A DNA stretch of 63,776 nucleotides from Candidatus Aminicenantes bacterium UBA2190 (GCA_002335385.1 DCVK01000001.1:1-63776); one strand, 5' to 3'; counted from the stretch's first letter, positions 41,674 through 50,392 are shown. Notes: generated from the sequence alone by a model not told the origin. A program made the numbers and translations.

Positions 41674-43128
41674 ATGAATATCCGTCATCAAAAGACAAAA
41701 CAAATCCTGGATCTGTTCGAGAGGATCAGCGCCATCCCGCGCTGTTCCAAGCATGAAGAGAAGATCGGCGCTTTCCTGCTCGACTGGGCCGAGAAGAACG
41801 GCCTGCAATCCAAGAAGGACAAGGTTGGCAACGTGCTGATCAAAGTCCCGGCCAGCCCGGGCTACGAGAAGTCCGGAACGGTCGTCATTCAGGGGCACAT
41901 GGACATGGTCTGCGAGAAGACCGCCGATTCGCCCCACGATTTCGCCAAGGACCCGATCCGCTTCGTCTTCGACGGCGAATGGCTGAAGGCCGACGGTACG
42001 ACGCTGGGCGCCGACAACGGCATCGCCCTGGCCATGGCCATGGTGCTGGCCCTGGACCAGTCCGCCGCCCACCCCCCGCTGGAGCTGCTGTTCACCGTCG
42101 ACGAAGAGACCGGCCTGACCGGCGCCAACGCCCTGCAGGGCGACTTCATCGCGGGCAAGATCCTGCTCAACGTCGATTCCGAGGATGAGGGCGTGTTCAC
42201 CGTCGGCTGCGCCGGCGGGCGCGACACGCGCATCAGCCTGGCCGTGCACTACGAGGACGCCCCGGAGGGTTTCGTCATGGCGCGCCTGAAGGCCGGAGGC
42301 ATGAACGGCGGCCATTCCGGGGTCAACATCAACGAAGAGCGCGCCAACGCCATCCGCGTCCTGGTGCGGGCGCTGTTGCAGGTGCGCCGCGAGCACGATG
42401 TCCGCCTGGCCGATATCTCCGGAGGAACGGCGCACAACGCCATTCCCCGCGACGCCTGGGCCGACATCTTCATCCCCCGCGACAGCTTCAAGGACATCGA
42501 GCGCACCGTCTCCGAACTGGAGGCGGTGTTCCGGCACGAGTTCAAGAAGACCGATCCCAACCTGAAGGCCAGCGTCGAGCTGCAGCTCGAGACCATGGGC
42601 AAGCGCCCGCTCAACACCGCCGACAGCGGCCGCATCATCGACCTTCTCTTCGCGCTGCCCCACGGCGTGGCCGCCATGTCCACCGAGATGAAGGGGCTGG
42701 TCGAGACCTCCAACAACGAGGCCAGCGTCCGCATCACCAACAGCAAGCTGGAGATCGTCACCAGCCAGCGCAGCTCGGTCATGTCGCGCCTGCACGCCCT
42801 CACCTGGAGGATCGAGGCGATCGCCCGCCTCGCCGGCGCCAACGCCGTCAGCGGCGGCGGCTATCCCTCCTGGCAGCCCAACCTGCAGTCGCCGCTGCTG
42901 GCGCGCTGCAAGGACGTCTATCGCAAGCTGTTCGGCAAGGAACCCCACGTGGAGGCCATCCATGCCGGACTGGAATGCGGCATCATCGGCGACAAGAAGG
43001 AGGGCATGGACATGATCTCCTTCGGCCCGACGCTGAAGAATCCCCATTCGCCCGACGAGAAGATCCATGTGGAGTCGATCGGCAAGGTGTGGGACTTCAT
43101 GGTGGAGCTGCTGAAAAGCCTGAAGTAG
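41674..43128 (+). CDS. pepD: Aminoacyl-histidine dipeptidase (Xaa-His dipeptidase, M20 family)
   Basis: Cytoplasmic zinc peptidase of 484 residues, the usual PepD length, cleaving carnosine-like and other dipeptides. The opening RISAIPRCSKHEEKI is family-typical. Metal and catalytic residues appear in QGHMDMV (His, Asp), LGADNGIALA, DEETGLTGAN (Glu-Glu pair) and NVDSEDEG. The dimerisation domain follows (HSGVNI) and the last metal His is in the C-terminal part. It has a Shine-Dalgarno leader, unlike most first genes here. It fits a peptide-using lifestyle, with the S46 peptidase. Confidence 0.94.
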   Translation: MNIRHQKTKQILDLFERISAIPRCSKHEEKIGAFLLDWAEKNGLQSKKDKVGNVLIKVPASPGYEKSGTVVIQGHMDMVCEKTADSPHDFAKDPIRFVFDGEWLKADGTTLGADNGIALAMAMVLALDQSAAHPPLELLFTVDEETGLTGANALQGDFIAGKILLNVDSEDEGVFTVGCAGGRDTRISLAVHYEDAPEGFVMARLKAGGMNGGHSGVNINEERANAIRVLVRALLQVRREHDVRLADISGGTAHNAIPRDAWADIFIPRDSFKDIERTVSELEAVFRHEFKKTDPNLKASVELQLETMGKRPLNTADSGRIIDLLFALPHGVAAMSTEMKGLVETSNNEASVRITNSKLEIVTSQRSSVMSRLHALTWRIEAIARLAGANAVSGGGYPSWQPNLQSPLLARCKDVYRKLFGKEPHVEAIHAGLECGIIGDKKEGMDMISFGPTLKNPHSPDEKIHVESIGKVWDFMVELLKSLK

Positions 43129-43144
43129 TCGTCAGCCATCGGCA

Positions 43145-43173
43145 TTGACCGCCTGCTTGCGATCCGCTAGAAT
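43145..43173 (+). promoter_or_regulatory. Promoter of the DUF362/NapHG-like operon
   Basis: TTGACC (43145-43150), 17 nt, TAGAAT (43168-43173), 6 nt before ATG 43180. Leaderless arrangement. Confidence 0.7.
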
Positions 43174-43179
43174 AGGTCC

Positions 43180-44061
43180 ATGAAAAGAAGAACATTCGTA
43201 CGCAACGGCATACTGGTCTCCTCGGGGCTGCTCGTAGGGCCGCTGGTTCGGGCCCAGGCGCCAGCCGACGTCATCCAGGTCAAGGGGGCTTCGCCCTACG
43301 AGATCACCCGGCGGGCCGTGGCTGAACTCGGCGGCATGAACCGCTTCGTCGCCCGCGGCGACGTGGTCATGGTCAAGCCCAACATCGGCTGGAACCGTAC
43401 GCCGGAGCAGGCCGCCTGCACCAACCCCGAGGTGCTGCGCGCCGTCATCGAGCTCGCCTTCGCCGCCGGGGCCAAAAAGGTCGTGGTCATGGACAATACC
43501 TGCCACAAGGCCGAGGACTGCTACCAGCGCAGCGGCATCGAGGCCATGGCGCGCCGGGCGGGCGCCGAGGTCCGTTTCAGCGACGAGAACCGCCTGGTCG
43601 CCCATGACTTCAAGGGCGAGTTCCTCGGCAAATGGCCGGTGTATCGCGACCACCTTGAGGTGGACAAGTTCATCAACGTGCCGATCCTCAAGCACCACGG
43701 CAGCTCGGGGCTGACCATCGCCATGAAGAATCTCTACGGCATCCTGGGCGGCAACCGCGGCAAGCTGCACCGCGACATGGGCGAGAACATCGCCGACCTG
43801 GCCAGCGGCTTCCGCAGCCACCTGGTCGTGGTCGACGCCTGGCGCGTCCTTGTCCGCAACGGCCCGGTGGGCGGCCGGCTGAGCGACGTGGAGGAGCGCC
43901 GCACCGTCATCGCCTCGGGGAATATCCTGCATGCCGACGTGGCCGCCGCCGCGCTGTTCGGCCGCGATGCCCGCCAGGTCGAGTTCCTGCAGGCGGCCCA
44001 CGCGCGCAAGATGGGCGAGATCGACATCGCCAAGATCGCGCTCAAGAGCCTGTCGGCCTGA
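43180..44061 (+). CDS. DUF362-domain protein with Tat-like signal
   Basis: 293 residues. The N-terminus MKRRTFVRNGILVSSGLLVG has a twin-arginine motif and a weakly hydrophobic h-region, so it is probably exported by Tat, whose genes are in this window. The DUF362 core is clear (VMVKPNIGWNRTPEQAACTNPEVL, KVVVMDNTCH, KHHGSSGLTIAMKNLYG, ILHADVAAAALF). DUF362 proteins often accompany polyferredoxins; here a fused iron-sulfur membrane protein starts 6 nt later. The domain has no fixed biochemical role. No Shine-Dalgarno; the start is 6 nt after the -10. Confidence 0.88.
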   Translation: MKRRTFVRNGILVSSGLLVGPLVRAQAPADVIQVKGASPYEITRRAVAELGGMNRFVARGDVVMVKPNIGWNRTPEQAACTNPEVLRAVIELAFAAGAKKVVVMDNTCHKAEDCYQRSGIEAMARRAGAEVRFSDENRLVAHDFKGEFLGKWPVYRDHLEVDKFINVPILKHHGSSGLTIAMKNLYGILGGNRGKLHRDMGENIADLASGFRSHLVVVDAWRVLVRNGPVGGRLSDVEERRTVIASGNILHADVAAAALFGRDARQVEFLQAAHARKMGEIDIAKIALKSLSA

Positions 44062-44067
44062 CCCGAC

Positions 44068-45588
44068 ATGGACAGGAGAACGGGGCGGCTGCTGCAGCGG
44101 TCGCGCATCCTCAGCCAGATCCTTTTCACCGTCCTCTTTTTCTTCCTGCTCGTGCGCAGCGGCGGTGGCGACGCAGCGCGCCTGTGGTGGGCGGGACTGT
44201 TCTTTTACTTCGACCCGCTTTTCCTGTGGGTCGGGCTGCTGGCCGGGCCTTTCCTGCGCATCTTCCTCCTCGCCCTGGCGCCGCTGCTGCTGACCCTGCT
44301 GCTCGGCCGATTCTTCTGCGGCTGGGTGTGCCCGTTCGGAGCCTTGAACCAGTTCTTCACCTGGCTGGGCTCGCGCCCGGGGCAGCGCCGCATCCCGGTC
44401 GCCCGCAGGCCGTTGCGCTTGAAATACCTGCTGCTCGTCGCCTTGCTGGCCGCCTCGCTCTTCACCGTCCAGCTCCTGGGCTGGCTCGACCCCTTTTCGC
44501 TGCTCACGCGCAGCGCCGCCACCGTCGTCCTGCCGGGGGCGAACGCCCTTCTGCAGCAAGCCCTGCTGGCGGGACCGGAGCCGCTCTATGAACTCGGCCG
44601 CCGCGTGCTGCTCACTGTCACGCAGAGGACCTTCCTGCAGGCCGCCGGCATCGGCGTCATTTTCTTCGGCCTGCTGCTGCTGAACCTCCATCGCCGCCGC
44701 TTCTTCTGCAACTACTTGTGCCCGCTGGGCGCCCTGTACGGCCTCCTGGCCCGCTGGTCGCTCTTGCACCTGCCGATCAATGACAAGTGCCGCTCATGCA
44801 ACGCTTGCGCCGGGCATTGCACGTACTACGGCAGCCCCTTCAAGGACTATCTCAAGTCGGAATGCGTTCTGTGCTTCAACTGCGTGGCCGACTGTCCCGA
44901 GGCGGCCATCGACCTGCGTTTCGCCCTTCCCGGCTCCGGCCGGCGCCCGGCCCTCGACTTGGGCCGCCGGCGCCTTTTGGGTGTTTCCGCCATCGGCCTG
45001 GTCGCTGCCGCTCTGCCCCTGGCCTCCCCGGCCCGCAAGGCCGGGGCCCATTCATTCCTGCGCCCGCCCGGCGCCCTCACCGAGAAAGAGTTCCTGAAAA
45101 AATGCATCCGCTGCGGCGCCTGCATGCAGGCCTGTCCCACCAACGCCCTGCAGCCCGCCGTCTTCCAGGCCGGCCTGGAAGGGGTGTGGACCCCCGTCCT
45201 GGTGCCGACCAACGGCTACTGCGAGTACGAGTGCCATCGCTGCACCCAGGTTTGCCCGACCCGCGCCCTGGCCAGGCTGACGCTGAAGGAGAAGAAGCAG
45301 TTCAAGATCGGCACCGCGGTCATCGACCGCAGCGCCTGCTATACCTACGCCGACGGCTACAACTGTGCCGTCTGTGAGGAGCACTGCCCGGTGCCGGAGA
45401 AGGCCATCCGCTTGCGCGAGGTCGAGGTGCATGATTTCCGCGGCCGGCTCAGGAAAGTGAAGCAGGTCTACGTCGTTCCCGACCTGTGCATCGGCTGCGG
45501 CATCTGCGAGAGCGTTTGCCCGCGCACCGACGCCCCCGCCATCCGCGTCGGCGCCGAGGAGGAGCAGCGGGAGATCCCCTACGGCTGA
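44068..45588 (+). CDS. Membrane polyferredoxin: NapH-like domain fused to NapG-like ferredoxin domain
   Basis: 506 residues. Residues 1-225 are a NapH/NosR-like membrane part with CGWVCPFGALNQ and CNYLCPLGALYGL between helices. A two-cluster ferredoxin follows (CRSCNACAGHC, CVLCFNCVADCPEAA). At about 298 an internal GRRRLLGVSAIG stretch plus hydrophobic run looks like the Tat signal of a NapG-type protein, and the rest has NapG-like cysteine clusters (CIRCGACMQACPTNA, CEYECHRCTQVCPTRA, CAVCEEHC, CIGCGICESVCPR). So NapH and NapG appear joined in one chain. It probably moves electrons across the membrane to the DUF362 partner. No periplasmic reductase gene is adjacent. Confidence 0.9.
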   Translation: MDRRTGRLLQRSRILSQILFTVLFFFLLVRSGGGDAARLWWAGLFFYFDPLFLWVGLLAGPFLRIFLLALAPLLLTLLLGRFFCGWVCPFGALNQFFTWLGSRPGQRRIPVARRPLRLKYLLLVALLAASLFTVQLLGWLDPFSLLTRSAATVVLPGANALLQQALLAGPEPLYELGRRVLLTVTQRTFLQAAGIGVIFFGLLLLNLHRRRFFCNYLCPLGALYGLLARWSLLHLPINDKCRSCNACAGHCTYYGSPFKDYLKSECVLCFNCVADCPEAAIDLRFALPGSGRRPALDLGRRRLLGVSAIGLVAAALPLASPARKAGAHSFLRPPGALTEKEFLKKCIRCGACMQACPTNALQPAVFQAGLEGVWTPVLVPTNGYCEYECHRCTQVCPTRALARLTLKEKKQFKIGTAVIDRSACYTYADGYNCAVCEEHCPVPEKAIRLREVEVHDFRGRLRKVKQVYVVPDLCIGCGICESVCPRTDAPAIRVGAEEEQREIPYG

Positions 45589-45613
45589 TGACCGCGCCGC
45601 CCCGCGCCGACGT

Positions 45614-45633
45614 CCCGGTCCCTTCGGACCGGG
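45614..45633 (+). terminator. Strong hairpin after the polyferredoxin gene
   Basis: CCCGGTCC-CTTC-GGACCGGG, an 8-bp perfect stem with a tetraloop, followed by G-rich sequence instead of T. It may aid Rho-dependent ending or RNA stability. Confidence 0.4.
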
Positions 45634-45655
45634 GGGGCCGGCAGCCGCCGCGCTA

Positions 45656-45682
45656 TTGACTTGCGGGGCGAAATGGTTTAAT
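45656..45682 (+). promoter_or_regulatory. Promoter of the small lipoprotein/rpiB unit
   Basis: TTGACT (45656-45661) and TTTAAT (45677-45682) with 15-nt spacing, slightly short. A leader of about 15 nt with AAAGGAG precedes ATG 45704. Confidence 0.45.
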
Positions 45683-45703
45683 TTATGGTCTGAAAGGAGC
45701 CCC

Positions 45704-46015
45704 ATGAGCAAGAAATTCGCGTGGCTGCTGCTGCTGGCCGCCATGCTCTGCCTGGGCGGCTGCTCGCGCAACAGCGAAGCCCGTGTGGATGTGCGCAACA
45801 CCGGCGTCCGCGACATCGTGGTCACCCTCGACTATCATTCGACGACGATCGCCGCCGGCCAGACCGATACCCTCACCCTCTCCTGGCCCGGCCGCGACAG
45901 CTTCGACGTGGAGCTGGTCTACTTCCCGGTCGGCCAGCCCGGTCGGGTCGAGTACGTGGCCTTGATACTGAAGCCCGGCGATACGCTCAGCCTGAACCTG
46001 GGCTTCGCCAGCTGA
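45704..46015 (+). CDS. Small lipoprotein of unknown function
   Basis: 103 residues. Signal with lipobox LGGC (Cys at 20); the mature part of about 80 residues is beta-rich (RVDVRNTG, DIVVTLDYHS, DTLTLSWPG, VELVYFPVG) and probably one small Ig-like or beta-sandwich domain. AAAGGAG 7 nt upstream marks ATG 45704; the longer frame from 45656 lacks a signal at its start. It is encoded 6 nt before rpiB, an unrelated function, so the pairing says little. No family is recognised. Confidence 0.78.
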   Translation: MSKKFAWLLLLAAMLCLGGCSRNSEARVDVRNTGVRDIVVTLDYHSTTIAAGQTDTLTLSWPGRDSFDVELVYFPVGQPGRVEYVALILKPGDTLSLNLGFAS

Positions 46016-46021
46016 AGGTTC

Positions 46022-46492
46022 ATGAGCCCGCTCAGTGGCATGAACGTCATCGTCGCCTCCGATCACGCCGGTTTCGAATTGAAGGAGCGGATCGTTGCCG
46101 AGCTGCGCCAGCAGGGAAGGACCGTCGTCGACGTCGGCACCCATTCCGCGGATCCCGCCAATTGGGCCGAGTTCGGCGCCGTCGCGGCGGCGCGGGTCGC
46201 CGCCGATCCGCAGCATGCCATGGGCGTTCTGATCTGCGGCTCGGGCATCGGCATGTCCATCGTGGCCAACAGGTTTTCCGGCGTGCGCGCCGCCCTCTGC
46301 CACACGGAGGAGGCCGCCCGCCTGGCCCGCCGGCACAACGACGCCAATGTCCTCGCCCTCGGAGCGCGGGTGCTGGACCCGGCCACGGCCTTGCGGATCG
46401 TCGCCGTGTTCCTTGAAACGCCGTTCGAGGGGGGGCGCCACCAGACCCGGCTCGACTACCTGCGCGATCACGTTGAAAAGAAGGTTTTGTAA
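46022..46492 (+). CDS. rpiB: Ribose-5-phosphate isomerase B
   Basis: 156 residues, typical RpiB/LacAB length. It interconverts ribose 5-phosphate and ribulose 5-phosphate in the pentose-phosphate pathway. VIVASDHAGFELKE opens the fold (Asp, His), CGSGIGMSIVANR holds the catalytic Cys and phosphate loop, and GVRAALCH continues the site. GAAGG precedes ATG 46022; a second ATG at 46040 would give the more usual N-terminus and is an alternative. A heptamer-repeat locus follows, then the SHMT-like gene. Confidence 0.93.
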   Translation: MSPLSGMNVIVASDHAGFELKERIVAELRQQGRTVVDVGTHSADPANWAEFGAVAAARVAADPQHAMGVLICGSGIGMSIVANRFSGVRAALCHTEEAARLARRHNDANVLALGARVLDPATALRIVAVFLETPFEGGRHQTRLDYLRDHVEKKVL

Positions 46493-46495
46493 CTT

Positions 46496-46608
46496 GAGGA
46501 TCGCGATGGGTGAACGCACTCAATGATCCATGGTGATGGGGCATGAGCGAAAAAATTGAATCGTCCGCTCGCTGTTTCTCATCCCGGATCACCCATCACT
46601 CATCACTG
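46496..46608. repeat. Inverted heptamer-type repeat locus between rpiB and the SHMT-like gene
   Basis: The right arm holds consecutive 7-nt units TCATCCC, GGATCAC, CCATCAC, TCATCAC (46579-46606). The left arm (46496-46549) contains degenerate reverse-complement units around GTGATGG and GATGGGTGA. The arms can fold as an imperfect hairpin around a unique centre. The gap of 171 nt contains no gene. Confidence 0.6.
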
Positions 46609-46663
46609 AAAATACGCAGGCTTACTTCTTGTCAAATACGAATCGATGCCACCAGGAGGTCAA

Positions 46664-47956
46664 ATGCCCGTTGATACGAAGGACATCGTCACCATCGTCG
46701 AGAAGCAGAACGAGTGGCGGGGGAGACAATGCATCAATCTCATCGCCAGCGAAAACACGCCCAGCCCGGCGGTGCGCTCCATCCAGCTCAACGATTTCAT
46801 GGGCCGCTACGCCGAAGGCCACCCCAATACGCCCGGCAAGATCAACCGCTATTATCAGGGGACGCGCTTCATCGACGAGATCGAGACCCTGGCCGTCCGC
46901 GAGATGCGCGAGCTGTTCGGCTGCGCCCAGGCCGAGGTGCGGCCCTACAGCGGCAACAACGCCAACACGGCCATCGCCATGGCCTGGCTGCGCGGCGGCG
47001 ACGCGGTCATCGCCAACTCCACCGACGCCGGCGGCCACATCAGCCACAATTTCTTCGGCATCATGGGCCGGCGCATCCAGACGCGCGGACAGGTGCTGAA
47101 GCCCGGCAAGGAGAACTCGGTGAAGCTGAGTTTCTTCCCCCTGACCGAGGACCGCTACCATATCGACGTGGCCCAGTCGCTCGATCTGATCGAAAAGGTC
47201 AAGCCCAATCTGCTGGTCATGGGCAAGAGCCTTTACCTGTTCCCCGACCCGGTCAAGGAACTGGCTCCCTTGTGCCGCCAGCTGCAGATCCCCATTCTCT
47301 ATGACGGCGCCCACGTTCTCGGCCTGATCGCCGGCGGTCAGTTCCAGGACCCGCTGGCCGAAGGGGCCACCTGGCTCACCGGCAGCACCCACAAGACCTT
47401 CCCCGGGCCGCAGCGTGGCGTCATCCTGGCCAACCTGGATGCCGAGGGGGAGAAGAAATACTGGTCGGCAGCCGACCGCGGCGTCTTCCCCGGCACCTCC
47501 TCCAACCACCATCTCTACAGCCTGCCCGCCCTGCTGGTCGCCGCCCGCGAGATGAAGGCGCACGGCCAGGCCTATGCCGAGCAGATCTGCAGGAACGCTC
47601 TGGCGCTGGCCAGGGCCATGGAGGCCTGCGGCATTCCCGTCGAGGCCAGGGAGTTCGGCTATACGCGCTCGCACCAGATCGCGGTCAACGTCTCCACTTT
47701 CGGCGGCGGCGTCAAGGCGGCGCTGGCGCTGGAGGCCAACGACGTCATTTGCAACTACAACATGCTCCCCGGCGACACCGATGCCCAGAACCCATCGGGC
47801 CTGCGCATCGGCACCCCGGAAATGACCCGCTTCGGCATGAAGGAGAAGGACTTCGCCGAGCTGGGCGAGCTCATGGCCGAGGCCATCAAGGGCAAGGGGG
47901 TCAAGGACAAGGTCAACCAACTGCGTGCGCGCTTCCTGGAAATGCAGTACGTGTAA
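46664..47956 (+). CDS. Serine hydroxymethyltransferase-like PLP enzyme
   Basis: 430 residues, fold type I. The SHMT features are INLIASENTPSP, GHPNTPGKINRYYQG, the PLP lysine in TGSTHKTFPGPQRG and LRIGTPEMTRFG near the end. This would make glycine and methylene-tetrahydrofolate from serine. Several loops differ from E. coli GlyA (for example GRYAEGHPNTPG), more like archaeal or thermophile-type enzymes, so cofactor or substrate could vary. AGGAGG at 46654-46659 gives ATG 46664; the earlier in-frame start lacks it. Confidence 0.85.
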   Translation: MPVDTKDIVTIVEKQNEWRGRQCINLIASENTPSPAVRSIQLNDFMGRYAEGHPNTPGKINRYYQGTRFIDEIETLAVREMRELFGCAQAEVRPYSGNNANTAIAMAWLRGGDAVIANSTDAGGHISHNFFGIMGRRIQTRGQVLKPGKENSVKLSFFPLTEDRYHIDVAQSLDLIEKVKPNLLVMGKSLYLFPDPVKELAPLCRQLQIPILYDGAHVLGLIAGGQFQDPLAEGATWLTGSTHKTFPGPQRGVILANLDAEGEKKYWSAADRGVFPGTSSNHHLYSLPALLVAAREMKAHGQAYAEQICRNALALARAMEACGIPVEAREFGYTRSHQIAVNVSTFGGGVKAALALEANDVICNYNMLPGDTDAQNPSGLRIGTPEMTRFGMKEKDFAELGELMAEAIKGKGVKDKVNQLRARFLEMQYV

Positions 47957-47982
47957 GCCCGCATTGTGACCGGCCGGGCCGA

Positions 47983-48011
47983 TTTACAGCCCGGCCCTTG
48001 CATGCTATAAT
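47983..48011 (+). promoter_or_regulatory. Promoter of the kinase-panBCD operon
   Basis: TTTACA (47983-47988), 17 nt, TATAAT (48006-48011), 8 nt before ATG 48020. The -35 lies in the loop of a GGCCGGGC/GCCCGGCC hairpin that may end the preceding SHMT-like transcript. Confidence 0.68.
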
Positions 48012-48019
48012 CAGGCCTG

Positions 48020-48706
48020 ATGACCGATCTCAAGTACATCGCCGTGGAGGGGCTGGTCAAATCCGGGAAAACCAAGCTGGCCCGGATCCTGGCCGAGGAA
48101 TTCAAGGCCCGCCTGTTCCTCGACAATCAGGGGGTGGATTCCGCTGCCCAGCACTCCCGACCCGCCCCGGCGGGGCAGGGCAACCCCTTCCTCAAGGATT
48201 ACTACGAATCGTTCTCCTCCGGCTACAACCCGATGGCCCTCAAGACCCAGCTCATCTTCCTCATCAACCGCTTCAACCAGCAGCTGGAGATGAAGCAGAA
48301 GGACCTGTTCCAGAAGACCATGGTCTCCAACTATATTTTCTACAAGGACGGCATCTACGCCCACACCGTGCTCAACGACGAGGACCTGGACATCTACAAG
48401 CGCATCCTGGGCATCTTCGCCGAGCGCATCCATCCCTGCAGCCTGGTCGTCTACCTGCAGACCTCGTTCTCCGAGATGCTGCAGCGCATCCACAAGCAGG
48501 GGAATGAGTTCGAAAAGAGGGTTTCCAGCGAGTATTGGCGGGAGATCTTCGAGGCCTACAACTACTATTTTTTCAACTACAAGCTGTCGCCGCTGCTGGT
48601 GGTCAACGTCGAGAAGATCGACTTCAACAGCCGCAAGGACATCGATGGCCTGATCCACGAGATCAAGAACCACAAGAAAGGGAACAGCTACTATGCCCCA
48701 GCCTGA
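48020..48706 (+). CDS. Deoxynucleoside kinase family protein
   Basis: 228 residues. The P-loop GLVKSGKTKLA (GxxxxGKT) lies near residue 11; the rest resembles the dNK/deoxyguanosine-kinase fold (NPFLKDYYESF, TQLIFLINRFNQQ, MVSNYIFYKDGIYA, VVYLQTSFSEMLQRI). It would phosphorylate deoxynucleosides for salvage. The last residues overlap the start of panB by 14 nt, so they form one operon. No Shine-Dalgarno at its own start; the -10 ends 8 nt upstream. Confidence 0.85.
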   Translation: MTDLKYIAVEGLVKSGKTKLARILAEEFKARLFLDNQGVDSAAQHSRPAPAGQGNPFLKDYYESFSSGYNPMALKTQLIFLINRFNQQLEMKQKDLFQKTMVSNYIFYKDGIYAHTVLNDEDLDIYKRILGIFAERIHPCSLVVYLQTSFSEMLQRIHKQGNEFEKRVSSEYWREIFEAYNYYFFNYKLSPLLVVNVEKIDFNSRKDIDGLIHEIKNHKKGNSYYAPA

Positions 48707-49538
48707 CCTGGAAAAGAAGACGGCCCTGACCCTCGGGCTGAAGAAAGCACGCGGCGAGAAGATCGCGGCCGTCACCGCTTACGACCACCCGACCGCCCGC
48801 CTGGCCTCTGAAGCCGGCATCGACCTGATCCTGGTCGGCGACTCCCTGGGCATGGTCCTGCAGGGGCACGCCAATACCCTGAAGGTGACCCTGGACGAGA
48901 TGGTCTACCATACCTCGCTGGTGAGCCGCGCCGAGCCGCTGCCGCTGGTGGTCAGCGACCTGCCGTACGGATCGTTCCACGGCAGCATCGAGCGCAGCGT
49001 GGAGAACGCCTGCCGTTGCGTGAAGGAGGGGGGGGCCGAGGCGGTCAAGCTGGAGGGGGGGCGCAAGCGCTTCCGGGTGATCGAGGCCCTGCTCGATGCC
49101 GAAGTGCCGGTGCTGGCCCACCTGGGGCTGACGCCGCAGTCGGTGCATGCCCTGGGCGGCTTCAAGGTGCAGGGCAAGCTGCGGGAAAAGGCGCGCGAGA
49201 TCTACCGGGATGCCCTCGACCTGGAGAAGCTCGGCGTATTCGCCGTCGTGCTCGAGTCGGTTCCCCAGGAGCTGGCCCGCAGGATTTCGGCCGACCTGCG
49301 CATCCCGACCATCGGCATCGGCGCCGGCAGCGGCTGCGACGGCCAGATACTGGTCTTCCACGACCTGGTAGGATTCACCGACCTCTACATGCCCAAGTTC
49401 GTGCGCAAGTACGCCGATACCCGCACCCTGTGGCTTGGCGCCCTGCAGCGTTACGTGAGCGATGTCCACAACGGCGCCTTTCCCGGCGACGCCGAAAGCT
49501 ACCACCTGAAGCTGGATATCGACGAGTTCCTGCGATGA
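48693..49538 (+). CDS. panB: 3-methyl-2-oxobutanoate hydroxymethyltransferase
   Basis: 281 residues. First step of pantothenate synthesis: ketoisovalerate plus methylene-THF gives ketopantoate. Family motifs: VTAYDHPTARLASEAGIDLILVGDSLGMVLQGH, VVSDLPYGSF, AVKLEGG, PVLAHLGLTPQS and IGIGAGSGCDGQILV, including the Mg-binding Asp of GDS and the catalytic Glu. It overlaps the kinase gene by 14 nt at its start and panC by an ATGA at its end. The THF one-carbon donor could come from the nearby SHMT-like enzyme. Confidence 0.96.
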   Translation: MPQPDLEKKTALTLGLKKARGEKIAAVTAYDHPTARLASEAGIDLILVGDSLGMVLQGHANTLKVTLDEMVYHTSLVSRAEPLPLVVSDLPYGSFHGSIERSVENACRCVKEGGAEAVKLEGGRKRFRVIEALLDAEVPVLAHLGLTPQSVHALGGFKVQGKLREKAREIYRDALDLEKLGVFAVVLESVPQELARRISADLRIPTIGIGAGSGCDGQILVFHDLVGFTDLYMPKFVRKYADTRTLWLGALQRYVSDVHNGAFPGDAESYHLKLDIDEFLR

Positions 49539-50392
49539 GGATCTGCCGGACTATCGCCAGCCTGCGTCGGGCTCTCTCGGCCCCCATTCCCGGCCGAGGC
49601 CGCGTGGGCTTCGTGCCCACCATGGGCTTCCTGCACGAGGGGCATCTCAGCCTGGTGCGCGCCTCCCGCCGCGAGAACGATCTGACCGTGGTCTCCATCT
49701 TCGTCAATCCCTCCCAGTTCGCCCCCGGCGAGGACCTGCGGCGCTATCCGCGCGATCCGCGGCGGGACGCCGCAGCGCTGCGGCGCGAGGGAGTGGACAT
49801 CCTGTTCATCCCCGGTGACGCCGAGATGTACCCGAAGACCTTCCGTACCTGGGTGGATGTCACGGAGCTGGACGACAAGCTGTGCGGCCGCACGCGGCCG
49901 GGCCACTTCCGCGGCGTGGCCACCGTGGTGCTCAAGCTCTTCCACCTCGTGCGGCCGCAGCGGGCCTACTTCGGCATGAAGGACGCCCAACAGGGGCTGG
50001 TCATCCGCCAGATGATCCGCGACCTCGACCTGTCCGTGCGCTTGCGTGTCCTGCCCATCGTGCGCGACGCCGACGGTCTGGCCCTCTCTTCGCGCAACGT
50101 CTACCTCTCGGCCGAGGAGCGCGTCGCGGCGCTCGCGCTGCCCAAGGCCCTGCGGCGCGCCCGCAGGCTGATCGAGGGCGGGGAGCGCGACGCCCGGGCC
50201 CTGCGCGCGGCCATGAGGGCGGAGATCTCCCTCCAGCCCCTGCTCGCGATCGACTACATCGCCGTCGTCCGCCTGGACGATCTGGAGGAAACCGCTCAAA
50301 TCGAGCCGGGGAACACCCTGGTCGCCGTTGCCGTGCGCGCCGGCAGGACGCGCCTGATCGACAACTATCTGTCAGGAGAGATAAAATGCTGA
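49535..50392 (+). CDS. panC: Pantothenate synthetase
   Basis: 285 residues. Joins pantoate and beta-alanine using ATP. Signatures: VPTMGFLHEGHLSLVRASR (HIGH-like), VSIFVNPSQFAPGEDL, RPGHFRGVATVVLKLFHLV, YFGMKDAQQ and RDADGLALSSRN (KMSKS-like). ATG 49535 overlaps the panB TGA (ATGA), ruling out the longer upstream frame. The stop overlaps the first codons of panD by 7 nt. The operon order panB-panC-panD is complete. Confidence 0.97.
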   Translation: MRICRTIASLRRALSAPIPGRGRVGFVPTMGFLHEGHLSLVRASRRENDLTVVSIFVNPSQFAPGEDLRRYPRDPRRDAAALRREGVDILFIPGDAEMYPKTFRTWVDVTELDDKLCGRTRPGHFRGVATVVLKLFHLVRPQRAYFGMKDAQQGLVIRQMIRDLDLSVRLRVLPIVRDADGLALSSRNVYLSAEERVAALALPKALRRARRLIEGGERDARALRAAMRAEISLQPLLAIDYIAVVRLDDLEETAQIEPGNTLVAVAVRAGRTRLIDNYLSGEIKC

